Shown: positions 28,328 through 39,639 of the stretch, one piece after another
Layout of the letters: each line of letters begins with the position of its first letter
Position numbering within the stretch: position 1 is the first letter of the stretch
Assembly (NCBI GenBank): GCA_037903355.1
Contig: JBAJFE010000011.1
Span: forward strand, 248,001-312,000
Direction of reading: 5' to 3'
DNA length: 64,000 nucleotides
Source of the DNA: Trichuris trichiura
Taxonomy: Eukaryota > Nematoda > Enoplea > Trichinellida > Trichuridae
Translations under genes and position numbers: made by a program
The notes under the pieces: generated by a model
Told to the model about the DNA's origin: nothing
Databases searched by the model: none
What the model saw: only the letters and a program-made list of their open reading frames with translations

Positions 28328-28358
28328 TGTCGTCGGTGAACTTCTGCAAAAAAAGACA
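28328..28358 (-). promoter_or_regulatory. Splice acceptor 16 nt upstream of the twitchin start codon
   Basis: Read on the minus strand, a run TCTTTTTTTGCAG is followed by 16 nt and then the ATG. This is a strong 3' splice site with no obvious 5' UTR exon beside it. It could be a spliced-leader trans-splicing site, common in nematodes, or the end of a 5' UTR intron. The sequence alone does not separate these. Confidence 0.5.
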
Positions 28359-31243
28359 ACACTTCTTAACGTGTGGAAGACAACACCACGGCAACGTCGT
28401 CGTCGTCGTTGTCGTCAGCTCTCAGTCGCGGCAACAATAACAACAAGCAGTGAAGAAGCTACGCTGAACTCTGCCATGCTGCAACATTAGCTCTTCGTTA
28501 TAGTCGTTAGTTATGCAATGGCAGTGTCGGTGTCATCGATGAGCCGCAGCTCGTCAACTGCAAAGCATTCCTGCTCAGCCAGGTTGTCACGATTTGAAGA
28601 CTTCTCCGCTCATTGCATAAGCGCATATGCCGCGCCTCTGCTTGCCAGTTTGACATGGACCGCTAACAGCCAATTGCGCGTAAATTTTGCTCGTCCACAA
28701 TCACATATTGTTTGTTGTTAATTGGCTGAGGAAAGTGGAACCGCTGACGTTTCGGAAGAATTGAAGAAGCGCCAGCGTTCCGCTATCCGTTTTAAAGTAC
28801 TACAAAGAACGCTACGGCTTCAACCTATTGCCTTGGTAAATTAAATCACGAGCTATTCATGGTCAAACGGAGAAAATTTCATTAATGCCCCAACGGCTTT
28901 ATCAAGGAGGATTTTAAGATTGACGCAACAATTGCTATAAGCATCATTCGTCAGATTTTATTGGACGCAACGCTGAGTCAATGTTTACGTCGCGGACGGC
29001 GTTTGCGAAACAATTTTTTTCATCCGCTTCCGCGGTTGATTTGTCCGAATTTTCGACGCGTCAAACCGGCGCTTACGACGAGCAAACTATCCGCTACGTT
29101 TATCCTACTTGACGGATCACCTTAGTTGGTTTCGGGAAAAAAAGGCGACGGAACAAATGTACGGCTGTTGCTGCTACCTACCTTGAGAGTATATGATTGA
29201 AACGCGTTGGAAGAGAACAACTGTGCCCAAGCTGGAAGCGCACCAAAAGGACGGACGAACAACGAAGAAAGTGACCAGACAGAAAGGTCAAAGGTTCAAA
29301 TGGAAAATATATGGCGTGCAATTGGCGCCGTGGTCGTTCGAACGCGCGCAGGTAAGTGAGCGCTGGGTGCAGGAGAGAACAGGCGCGATCCGGAAGAATC
29401 CCCTAAGGCTTCATCGGACCGGCTTCTCACGAAACCAACTAGTCGAGCAAGTGAAAAGACCGTGGCGGACAAGCCCTATCTACGCCAGGCGGCCAGTTTT
29501 TAGCTAAAGCGCCATCAAGACAGCTCAGTTAGTCTTTAGCGAATGAATGGAGTCGAAGTCGATTGTTAACGCCATACGATGGCCCAAGAATTTTGTTGCA
29601 GGCGAAAGAGCCGTCGAGAAACGAAGCGCTACACGAATAGACGCTCAGCCAAGATGTGTGCTCACTGAGGAGGCTAAAAATATTTCCCCTCGCATAGGCT
29701 CCTCATAGCTCTCTCGCTCTCTCTCGTGTTGGTTGTAAAATTCTTGCTGATGTCACCGAGCATTAGTCGCGCTCCCTCCAATCTTTCTCCTCCAACAAAT
29801 GAACCCCACCCCCATTGCAAATTAACGAAACCATTATGCTAAATGAACTACAATGGTCATTAGTTCATCTGGACAATGTCCCCTCCTCCTTCGTAACTAT
29901 TCGTAAAATAGAAGCCCACTGGATTGTTGCGCACCCATCTAGCTTCTTTCAACTTGTTGACTGATCACCCTAATCAAGTTGGACAAAGATTGTTCGTCTA
30001 CGCTGCCCATGTTGATGTTCGCGGGAAGCTTGCTGACAACATTCTATTCACTCAACAAGACAACTTCAATGAAAAATCTATTTTCTGCTCGTTCGCGCGC
30101 TCGAATTAGTTTTCAAGAAGTCATAAGGTTAAAAAAAGCGAAGATGCATACTGTCATCTTGTCAAGCAGCGCGGTAACTTGGCGGCAAAATAAATCTTAT
30201 TTAAAAGAACCTTTGAATCACTTACTACTGTATGCACTGTTGGCACAGTGCCCAAGAAGGCAATTGGCTTGCAATTCGATCCGGGAAAAGCCTAAAAGAA
30301 AGAAGAGAAAACATTACCCCGAGTTGAACGGTCGGGCGGGAAACAGATAGCAAAAATTTGCAAATGTTCGAAATGAATCTTTCCGCAAAGCACTGCAAGC
30401 AAAGAGCGATAAAACAGTTATCCCGTTTTGTCCCTCTCTTTAGGGCTAACACAGGGCTCGTTGCTCGTGAATGCCTACCAGCGTCATCTTGAACGTCGTT
30501 CAAATGAGCATAGCACTACGGATGATGTTGGCTGAAGGTGGTGAAGTGGCGCATTTCAAGTGCCTGTGGTACGATAACAATTCGGGCGAAGAGGAACCAG
30601 CTCAATGACAAGTTCGGATGAACGACCTAACAAGCGCTTGACGAAAGTGCAGCTGAAATGTGGCTTTCTAATAAAGCAACTACAACGCCTGGCAAACTGA
30701 CTGACTGACAGCAGCAACAGCAGCAGTATTGGCGTCTGAGCTGACGGTACGGAAATAAGCTTTGTCGAGGATAAAGGAAGAGAGAAAAATTTTTGACTGC
30801 ACCGAATGACGTTGTTAACTTCAAGCGCGGTCGTGCGTCATTTCCTGCCCGGACAGCCCGATGCGACATCGCAATTTAAAGGCGGAACTGCTTGCGGTAA
30901 ATTTTAACCGCAAAACTCAAGGAGAAAAGAAACGAAAAAACTCAAAGCAACGCTTGCGCAAGCTTACCATCAACACTCCGCTTTTCCAACAGGCTGGGCA
31001 AACCCTCGCCCAACGGAACCCAAATTTAAATTGCGGCTTGGCCATAACGTTTTGATCAGCGAAACGAAAAGTTCTTCCGCTGCGCTTTTCAATCCCGAAA
31101 ATTCAAGCGCTACTCAGTTTGCACATTGATACAGTAACGTACAACCTATCAATCACGCTTACTGTGCTGGCTTAATCAGTTTTTTCTAATCTAGTTTCAA
31201 ATTGAAACATTTCCTAGCTTTCTTCCGTGGTTGTTGGCTAACG
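28359..31243. other. Divergent intergenic region between twitchin and DDX51
   Basis: About 2.9 kb separating two oppositely transcribed genes. It contains a (CGT)n-like microsatellite at 28393-28414, a CT-rich tract around 29709-29726 and a CAG-rich tract around 30711-30726. It should hold both promoters. No TATA box or known factor site could be assigned with confidence. No tRNA or convincing coding frame was seen. Confidence 0.6.
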
Positions 31244-34200
31244 ATGCTTGGTTGCGCTGATAATCCCAGGGAGGAGGAAAAGGCTAATGGCAGTCAGTTT
31301 TTGATCCTTGGAGAAGAAGAGAGGATCCAAGCGGTTCCGCTACCGTTGACCATTGTTCCCGAATGGGTAGCCAATTCAACAATTGTATCCAGAAGAATTA
31401 ATAAAGATAGCGTCTCTCTGGAAGAAATGGCTGCCCTTCTTCCGGCGGATATTGTTGAATCGCTCAAGTCTTGCGGTATCACTGTTTTGTTCCCTATTCA
31501 AAAGGAGGTGATCCCTCGGATTGTTGAATGGAACGTCCAGTTTCAGCCAGTACCGGTTCCTGACGTTTGCATCTCGTCGCCAACGGGCAGCGGTAAAACA
31601 TTGTGCTACGTTGTGCCTATTGTTCATTTCCTTCGCGACCGAGTGTTGCCTCGTATCCGCGCCCTTATAATTTTGCCTACTGCCGATCTGGCTTCTCAGG
31701 TTTTCGACCAATTCGTCAAATGCACAAGGCATACGACTCTTAGGTTTGTAATTTTGTAGCCCCGCCGAACGTGGTCAAATTTTTGGTTTCATCCTTGCTT
31801 TGCAGCACAGTACTAATAACTGGGCAGCAAAAGTTTCAAAATGACGTCAAGAAAATTTACAAGGAAACAGACCGAGGGTTAATAGCTACTTGCGACATAC
31901 TTGTAGCCACTCCTGGTCGATTGCAGGATCACTTGCATGGTCCGCTTAGTCATGCGTTTTGTTTAACGTATCTCAGATTTTTGGTGCTTGACGAAGCTGA
32001 CCGTCTGCTGGCCGACTACGACCTACAGTGGTTTAAGGTTTTGTATACGTTGATTTTTGATTGCTAACAATGCATCCTTCCTGTATTAGGAGATTGACAA
32101 CGCTATTTTTGATAGCCACACGACTGACAGCGAACCCTATTCAAACTGTGGTCGACAGCTTCTACCGCCGTTAAAAGTTAGGCGGTTTCGGGCAACGGCA
32201 GCAAGTTGTCCGGAAGAATTGTTGTTGGCAGCGAAGTTTCCGTTGCAGAAATTTCTGGTGTCGGCCACGTTGGCGTACAATTCGGATGTGATATACAAGA
32301 TTGGTGGCCTTTTTCGGCCTCGTTTGTTCCGATCGAAAGCCTATCGGGCTGTAGGGCGAATTGGTCCGCAGATGATTACTTTTCCGCAAAATCTGGACGA
32401 ATTGTTCATCGACTGCGAACCGACAAGAAAACCGCTCGTTGTTTATTGTCTATTAAGCCGATTCGAGCATGCTCGCATCCTATGCTTTACCGAGACTCTT
32501 CGGCACAGTCATCGTCTCTGCGAGCTCCTTCGCCTTATGGGCAAACAAGTTGGAGAAATATCCGGTTACTTACGCCCCGTTGACCGTTCCAAAATCAAGC
32601 AATCACTCAATAATGGAAAAGTATATTCCGATTTTCTCTTAAATCGTAACTGTATTTTATGTACAAGCATGCTTCAGTTATCGGCGATCGTTTGCACCCA
32701 GATTATGGCACGTGGAATAAGTTTCGATGATCTTGGTTTGGTTATCTGCTACGATCCGGCGCGAACGTTGCAAGAATATGCTCATATGGCTGGTCGAACG
32801 GCAAGAGCAGGAAAAAGCGGCATTATCATCACGCTGATGAGCGAAGAGGTAATAAGCTTGTAAATTTTTCACCAATCAAGTTAAATAGGCAGCGTATAAA
32901 CTAATTCATCCATTGATAAGGGCATTATTAATGTTTCTTTTTTTTTTTATTGCGTATAAACCGGCGGAACAGGCTTTACCCCAGCAGCTTCATAAATGAC
33001 CGTAAAGCTACTACAGTGAAGGGCACCTTTTCAAACTTTCGCTTCGTTTTAGGCCTCTCTTTTATCCTTAGAGTTGGGGTGTCCAATACTGCCTATGTGC
33101 AGACCACTAAGGCTTTTGTTTTGCGACATGTTTAACTGCAGATACGTGAACTCCCTTAGAGTCTTCTTTCTATGGAAGCGAATATAGGCTGTTTTAGCTT
33201 AATAAGAATTCGCTTGTAAACCTGTGGAATACTGCATTAGGTTTTACAATAATGTAAAGCCGTCAAGGTGTTGAAGTGTTTTGAATGCTTGAGCTAATCA
33301 ACTTACTTCCCGAAGAACATCAACAATTTCCTATGGGTGGAGAAATTTAAATTAGAGAAGTGCACTACGCGATAAAACAACGCAAACGTCCAGTGGCGAG
33401 ACGAAATTATGCAAATGCAGTTACAGTATTCATTTCTTTGTATGGAGACAGTTCGTTTATTTCGAATTTCCAAATTTTAGTAACACAGCTTTCGGGACCA
33501 ACCGTATTCCCTCTTTAGCAAGAGCGTTGAAAGCAACGATAGGAATGGCATTGGGACGCAGTTGATCCTGAAAATCACGTTAGTACATTTTAAAAATTTG
33601 AACGAAGCAGGTCGCGTCCGAACAGAGAAAATAACATTTACGCGCCTGCTGCAAAATCTAACGTGTTCACGGCGAGCAGTTCCTATTGCATGAAGAGAAC
33701 GATTCAAATTACAAGCTTGGTAAGATTATACAAACTTTTTAAATGTTCCTTTCATAAGTACGGTGGGGCTACCGTATCCTCACAGTCTGTAATAGCGAAC
33801 GTATCTTAGCATGACTTGTTAGCGCACGAAATTTGCTTTTGTTTTCAATACTTTTTTGCGTATATATTTTTTGGATGTTCAGGTAGGAAGGGGAGAAAAC
33901 AAGTTTTTGAGCTGATTTTACTGTTCGAGCGGAGCAGCGCGGAAACTGCCCTCAACAGTCGAGCAAGCATTAGTTCAAAAGGGTCTGTCGACGTTTAGTA
34001 TTTATTTTTTGAAAATTCCCAACAAAGATGAGCGGTCGGGAAACGTTCTTCTCCAATTTAAAATAAGCAGTAATAAACTATGAGGACAAAATCAATGACA
34101 TAAGTTGATACGACGAATTTCTCTGTTTGGAAAATATTTTTAAAAACATGCAAAAAATAACTCTTTTTTTCGAAAATACGCGTCGAAGTTTGAAAATAAA

Positions 34201-35165
34201 AGAAGCGGCTGCTAATAGGGGATTCTGTAATGCTGGAAAAACAAAGCCAGCAGAACTTTGATTAGCGTTGGCCAACTGAGATGAATCTGGAATAGTTTTT
34301 CCTTTTCTTTTTGAGGAGAAGTTCATCTCAGCACGACTGTCTCGCTCCACGCGAAATGTGTTTAAGCAATTTTCATACTCTTTACGTTGTTTTGTTTTTA
34401 TGCCCATTTTTGTTAGTTGATTTGCAAAGTCGTAAGTCTGTTGCCTACGTGACATGCGCGGTTGCCTGAGAGTTGAAATAAATCTAAACCAATCGCCACT
34501 TTAACATAGACTACATACGTTTTTTAAACAGCGTATCATTCCCGCCGCCGCAATGGACATTTGTAGCGGACGCCGAAGCTTCGTCTCAACATGATGATGG
34601 CTGTTTCGTCGAAACGCTTTCCATTGCTTTCGTCCACTTTGGAAAACACTTGTTTTCCATTGCTGCTACTTAGGGAGGGATCAGCCTTATCGATCCGTGA
34701 CGTCACGCGCTTCGCAAGGTTACGGACCAATTGAAGCAGTCCAGCTTTTGGCTACAAAACAACCCTACGAATCGCCTTTTTTAAAATCCAAATACTTTTT
34801 GCTTGGAAGGATTCCATTTTCAAAAATTTTCATGCCTTCCATTCGAGCGGGGGGCGAACTCTGATAAGTGCGTACATGATAATAACGAATAGAATTTATT
34901 TAAATTTCCTTATTCGAGATTGATTGAACTGACTTATTAAAGCGCTTTCAGAGGGAACATGTTGATTCATTGTTGCGTACGTCCATGTCGGTACTTTTCT
35001 TTTAAGGAAAAGATACGCCCATTGATGGACGACAGAGAGGCTTATCTTATTAACCGATTACGGCCTTTTGATTTTGACTTTAACGACTTGCAAAAGTCGA
35101 TGACAATGTACGCAAAGGCGCTTAAAGAGTTGAAAACGAAGGTCGACAAGGTGGGTCTCATTTGA
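31244..35165 (+). CDS. DDX51: DDX51/Dbp6-type DEAD-box RNA helicase
   Basis: Exons 31244-31743, 31806-32037, 32090-32620, 32678-32848 and probably 35007-35165; all junctions are in phase. Motifs seen: Q-motif region (ITVLFPIQ), Walker A SSPTGSGKT, Ia-like LPTADLASQ, ITGQQKF, ATPGRL, DEAD in VLDEADRLL, SAT in LVSATLAYN, and C-terminal GRTARAGKSG. The spacing and the RKPLVVYCLL block fit the DDX51 subfamily, which acts in 60S ribosomal subunit assembly (known). Odd: motif V reads CTQIMARGIS and motif VI HMAGRTAR, so normally conserved Asp and Arg residues are changed. The last exon (ending YAKALKELKTKVDK) resembles the short Lys/Glu-rich tail of DDX51 but requires a 2.16-kb intron. Start: the ATG at 31244 is the first in frame before the helicase core; acceptors at 31199 and 31218 lie just upstream. 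Confidence 0.85.
33457..33683 (-). CDS. Coding-like minus-strand exons, unknown protein
   Basis: Two candidate exons, 33683-33642 and 33567-33457, are joined by a GT-AG intron (GTAAAT…TTTTCAG). The joined frame ends RPNAIPIVAFNALAKEG… with a stop at 33457-33459. The composition looks protein-like, but I recognise no family and found no certain start codon. An alternative phase across the same intron is also open. This lies inside the proposed last intron of the DDX51 gene, on the other strand. Confidence 0.3.
34081..34455 (-). CDS. Small hypothetical basic protein, antisense within the DDX51 gene
   Basis: ATG at 34455 lies 10 nt after an acceptor-like TTATTTCAACTCTCAG, a layout expected for trans-splicing or a 5' UTR intron. 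The frame starts MSRRQQTYDFANQLTKMGIK and is Lys/Arg/Ser-rich. It can be read straight through, or a 57-nt GT-AG intron (GTATTTTC…CCAAACAG) can be removed to end …YQLMSLILSS at 34081. No domain, signal peptide or membrane segment was recognised. It may be a lineage-specific gene or a chance frame. Confidence 0.3.
34539..34752 (-). CDS. Coding-like C-terminal exon, unknown protein
   Basis: After an acceptor-like GTAGCCAAAAG at about 34753 a basic, Ser-rich frame runs LLQLVRNLAKRVTSRIDK… to RYKCPLRRRE and a stop near 34539. It has no ATG near its start, so it would be a terminal exon of a minus-strand gene whose upstream exons I could not identify. It contains a TGACGTCA motif, which may be coincidental. 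Confidence 0.22.
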
Positions 35166-35996
35166 TAGCCGCCTCATCATTGATTGTATGCGTTTCTTTT
35201 AAGGATAAGTAGACGGCTTGTTGTCCAACTATATGCCGACATCTCCGTGACTTCATTCCAACAATAAACAATCGCATAATCCTACCTTTGTTTTGTTCGT
35301 CATCCATGCACGCTGACTACGGTGCAAATAGACGTGCCATTGGCTTTATGTCATCACGTCTCGAGGAATTCGCGTCGCAACGAGAATCGCATATTTTTAG
35401 ATTCTCTCTCCGAGGAGGGTTATTTTTAATTATTGATAAGAAGAGACGCGCTCTTACTATAGCGGTATTTTAGCATGCTGGGGCTCATTTCCAAGTGACA
35501 TCGGGTCATGGATTCACCATTGAATCCCTTATAGTACACTTACATTTGATTGAGGTGATCCACCTGCATGCACAGCTGTCGCCATTGCAAGCAACGAAAG
35601 AGGTTGTAGTTGGTTGGAGAAGCAGCCTCGGTCGGTCTGCATGCACGCACACACGCTAGTAGCAGAGCGTAACTTTCCTACTGGTCGGTTTGACGTCTCT
35701 TCCGGCTGGTTCATCATGTGTTCCAACTGGCAGCTTCTCTGCCATTACAGCTTTGCCGGAGTTAAAAATACCTCTCTGCCTGAGGCACGAGGCGCGGCGT
35801 TACGCCCGTAACAAACATCATCATTATCGTCCAATGCGTGCTGCACGTCTTGCACGTTGATTGGAGAGAGAAAGAGAGCATTGTAGAAGTTTGCGAGTTC
35901 TCCTTTCACCCCTATTATTTAGGCGCTTTGTGCTTCGGGCTACTCGTAGCCGGAAAGCTTGACGACATCTGCCCACCATCCAGCACATAACTCGAT
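35166..35996. other. Intergenic region upstream of alp-1
   Basis: About 0.8 kb with a GA-rich tract (around 35862-35878) close to the alp-1 start. Putative promoter by position only. No gene was recognised. Confidence 0.5.
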
Positions 35997-38900
35997 ATGG
36001 CTACGGAGATGATCACCGTTAGGATGAGTCGCAGCGACCCGTCTATCATATGGGGATTTCGCCTTCAAGGCGGCAAGGAGTTTCACTCTCCATTGACAAT
36101 AAGCAAGGTGAGCACAATTTCAAACACATTAATAGTTGCTTTGCTTCTTCTTCTTCTTCTTCTTCTTCTTCACGCATATTTCAGGTTGTGCCGGGCAGTT
36201 TGGCTGAACGAGCAGGACTAGTCGAAGGAGACTACGTTGTACGCATTGGAGGGCGTGCCGTTGACCAGATGCAACATCGAGATGCTCAAGATGCCATTGT
36301 TGCTTCGGCTAACGACGTTGAGTTGGTCATAGAAAGGTAGGCTCTCTTTTCGTTGCGTCGTAGCGAGTTGGGGCGTGGTTGTCCACTTTTTAATATTTTT
36401 CTTTTCAACAGTTCACTTGCATGTTGCCACTTCCTGTTTTCAGAACAGGATCGAGAATATGGAAGCCAACGATAAGAACTACGAGCGATCACTTCTCCCC
36501 GGTGAAGTATTCACTTGCGCATCACGAAGACATGCTTCAGGTTGAATATTTTCCGTTCAACGATGATGAAGCTGCAGTCATTTACGTACTTTTGCTTTCT
36601 TGCAGGACGATTCTCTGGCGGACAGCGGATTCCGTAGCTTCAGTAGCGGCGGTGGCACTCCGGGGGACACTCGGCTAACATACGGCTCACAAATGGACAG
36701 TTCCTTTGGTTCAACCGGTCGAAGGGTCGAACCTTCGTATCAGTCGCCGCAGAAACCTATAAAAACCGCCGATTCTTACCTACGCGAAACCGGAGGACTC
36801 TTTGGAACCGAGTGAACTGCATAACGACAACAGCTGGCGATTAAATGATCAGATGTGACTTTTCTTTAGCCCGAGCTTACAAAAGACCGAGCAGCCGTCC
36901 TTTTTGCACTCGGAGACATTGCGCTTGATTCGCGAAACTGAAGGTCGCGACCAAGAACATGGAAGAGGCCATCCATCAGGTGCGATACAACGCAATGAGA
37001 GCGCGGACCGCGATTTGGCGCCATTGGGAGGGTCGATACGGCAGTCGGACACTTTCAAACGAATCATGGCCTCATTGAGAAGTAACTAAGCAGTCCCCCC
37101 GTCGCCCTCCTGTCTTCCTTAACCTTCTTTATATACTTTCCTATGCTACGAAGGCTAGGTGCCACTGTTCGACATGGCTAATGGTGTTGGGGTTCGCGAC
37201 GTTTATCTTCGGGATCTCTCTGACCCATTGAAAAGTTGTAGCTTGTTATGCAAACAATAGCTGTTGCTTATTTCCAGTTGAACCAATCAGACAGGGACCC
37301 AGAGGAGCTGAATTTGGAGAAGGACAGCGAATGGCGCGAACAACCGGCGCCCCTGAGTGTTACTCGTGCGGGCGGCAAATCTTGTAAGTACATTGGATCC
37401 AGAGCGCAAAAAATGACGTCCCATTTGTGTAGCGGCGTTTTCTGTAAAGTGTCGGACAATAACTATCACAGCGATTGCTTCAAGTGTTCAACTTGCGGCA
37501 CCTCTTTGAAAAATGTTGGTAAATGGTTGCCCCAACATCCGCGCTGACTCATTGAGCATTGAAACTCTGCGCTCTTCCAGGTCACTACTTGCTGAACGGC
37601 AAACTCTACTGCGACATACACGCTCGTCAACAGCAGCAAGATTTGTTCAGAGCAACGGCGCCGCAAGATCCGTCGATTTTTAGCTTCAGAGGCGCCCCGC
37701 CGCAGCCGTCTCCAAAGCATGCCGAACCTCCGAAAGCGTTGTAGGATAGATTGAAATTAAATTGGCAAAAACTTTGAGGCGCCAACGTTGTAGCTATCAA
37801 CCAGAAGTACTGAAGCCAGCTTCGTCTCCTATACCGCATGTTCACAGCGCACCTTTAAGTCCATCGTCGCGTGGTATACCGACCCATCAAGTGAGCAAAA
37901 TGCCAGGCAGCTGCTTGAGAGAAATACATCAAGAAATGGAGATGAACCGACCACCACCGCCTCCTTCGTCGTACACATCTAGCAGAGGAGGCCAAACTTA
38001 CCAGGAGGCTCATTCGGGTAAGTGCATTGTTGGGTGCCGCCTTCTTAGAGGGATACGGGCTGACGCGTAGAAGGGTGTGACGAAATACTGCTTACTCTGG
38101 TCACTCCGGAACAGCAAAAGAACCATCTGTCGTACAGCGAATTGACCATCGATCAAGATTGGTCAGAAGCCGGCACACCAATTGACACGCCACTAAGCTT
38201 AGTAAGTGCTAGCGATTTACGGAAGAAGATCGACGTTTGTTCGCGGCTGACATCCGACGCGTCTTTGGACTTGGAACCTTGCAACGAAATGGCCATTGCA
38301 AGAGAGGTTATATGCGCCAATTTGACCTTCTACAGAACTGCCGAAGCGGCGGAAGGTAGCAGCAGCACGTCAAATGAACAGGAGACGGGCACTTTCCAAC
38401 TTTTCCCTTCGGTTGCACGCGTACTCTTCTTGCCCAGGGCTTATATGGATTTTTTTCTATAGTGGCCAAAATGTCAGCTGTACCTTTCCGTAAATGGACG
38501 TTGTTTTTTTTAGCGAACGGCAGAACCGTAGGCAGCTATATGCCTCGCAGAGGACGAGGAATATTGAAACAAATTGGCGACACCTCTCGGATACCCGTTT
38601 GCGAAGCTTGCATGCGCGAAATCAGGTACATCTTTGCTTTCAACTGTTTATTGGTCGGTCATTGTTGACTTTTCTCCTTCCGTTCAGAGGTCCGTTCGTC
38701 TTGGCATTGTCGAAGACATGGTGCCCAGACCATTTCACCTGTTCGCATCCGGACTGTCAGCGCAAATTGCTCGACGTTGGTTTCGTCGAGGAGGCCGGAT
38801 TCATATACTGCGAATTCTGCTTTGAAAAATACCTGGCGCCTACGTGTAACAAGTGTCAACGTGCAATTGTGGGCGTACGTTACCTTTGACACGTCGCTGG

Positions 38901-39341
38901 GCAACCATCCGCGCTGACGATTCAAATTTTTTAGGATACGTTAACTATGGAAAGAAAATGGCATCCGGAATGCTTTTGCTGCGCTCATTGTCATCAACCG
39001 TTTGGCAATTCATGCTTCTTCCTAGAAGAGGGCAAACCATTTTGCGAAAAAGGTACGCAGGTTCATAGCTACAGTCTCTATTTAAAAATTCAAACCTTAA
39101 GATTGGAATGCGTTGTTTACAACCAAGTGTAGCGCCTGTCAGTTTCCCATAGAAGCCGGCGATCGTTGGGTCGAAGCGTTGGGCAACGCTTACCATTCGA
39201 ACTGCTTCAACTGCACGGTGCGATAACACAAGTTGTTTTTTTTTAAAGACAAACTTTCGCTTTCAGATCTGTCAGCGAAGTTTGGAGGGGCAAAATTTCT
39301 ACCTGAAAGGTGGTCACCCTTATTGCAAAGCGCACGCGTGA
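35997..39341 (+). CDS. alp-1: ALP/Enigma-family PDZ-LIM protein (PDZ + four LIM domains)
   Basis: Fifteen exons: 35997-36107, 36185-36336, 36444-36540, 36606-36811, 36870-37081, 37278-37383, 37433-37518, 37581-37740, 37779-38017, 38071-38355, 38514-38625, 38688-38874, 38935-39052, 39102-39217, 39267-39341. The PDZ domain (residues about 5-90) has the carboxylate loop WGFRLQGG. A middle region contains the motif RQSDTFKRIMASLR. LIM1 starts CYSCGRQIFG. A Pro/Ser linker leads to three C-terminal LIMs starting CEACMREIRG, CNKCQRAIVG and CSACQFPIEA, each with the usual Cys/His spacing. Known: ALP/Enigma proteins bind alpha-actinin through PDZ and organise Z-discs or dense bodies. The ATG at 35997 starts directly before the PDZ. 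The intron at 37741-37778 is only 38 nt. The boundary of exon 10 (38355) is the least certain. Confidence 0.93.
36145..36172 (+). repeat. (CTT)n microsatellite in alp-1 intron 1
   Basis: About eight CTT units act as the polypyrimidine tract just before the acceptor CATATTTCAG. This is a simple repeat with no evidence of other function. Confidence 0.85.
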
Positions 39342-39639
39342 ACTTGTGAGAAGCACCCCTTCCAAGGCCCAATACTTTTTGGACAATCTTCTACGTCGAT
39401 AGCCATTTTTGGACGGCCCATACTAAAAGCGAAACTGGCTACCGTTGAGCAGTTGTCGTACGTTGTTTGTCGTAAGGAAAGACAGTAGCTCTCTCTCTCT
39501 CCCTGTATGTCCCCAGCAAACAACGGTGCCTTCTTTTCTTTAAATTCGTAGCGGCTCTGCTAAATTTGAATTCTAATAGCGTCATGCAAATTTTACCAGT
39601 TTACTTTCTCTGGCACGCGACAAAAATAAATACTCTCCA
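39342..39639. other. Convergent 3' region between alp-1 and the F-box gene
   Basis: About 300 nt shared by the 3' ends of two converging genes. It contains an AATAAA on the plus strand near 39625, a candidate poly(A) signal for alp-1, and a CT repeat near 39490. No gene was seen. Confidence 0.55.

Noticed and set aside
29193..29507. 104-aa plus-strand frame upstream of DDX51
   Set aside because: ATG-started but with biased Arg/Lys/Thr composition, no domain, no splice context; treated as chance.
31202..31243. Upstream extension of DDX51 from a TTG
   Set aside because: TTG is not a normal nematode start; the first in-frame ATG at 31244 was used.
32849..33135. Alternative DDX51 ending through 33135
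   Set aside because: It can be read after an intron or read-through, but the tail is hydrophobic and poly-Phe-rich and unlike any DDX51 C-terminus; the exon at 35007 fits better.
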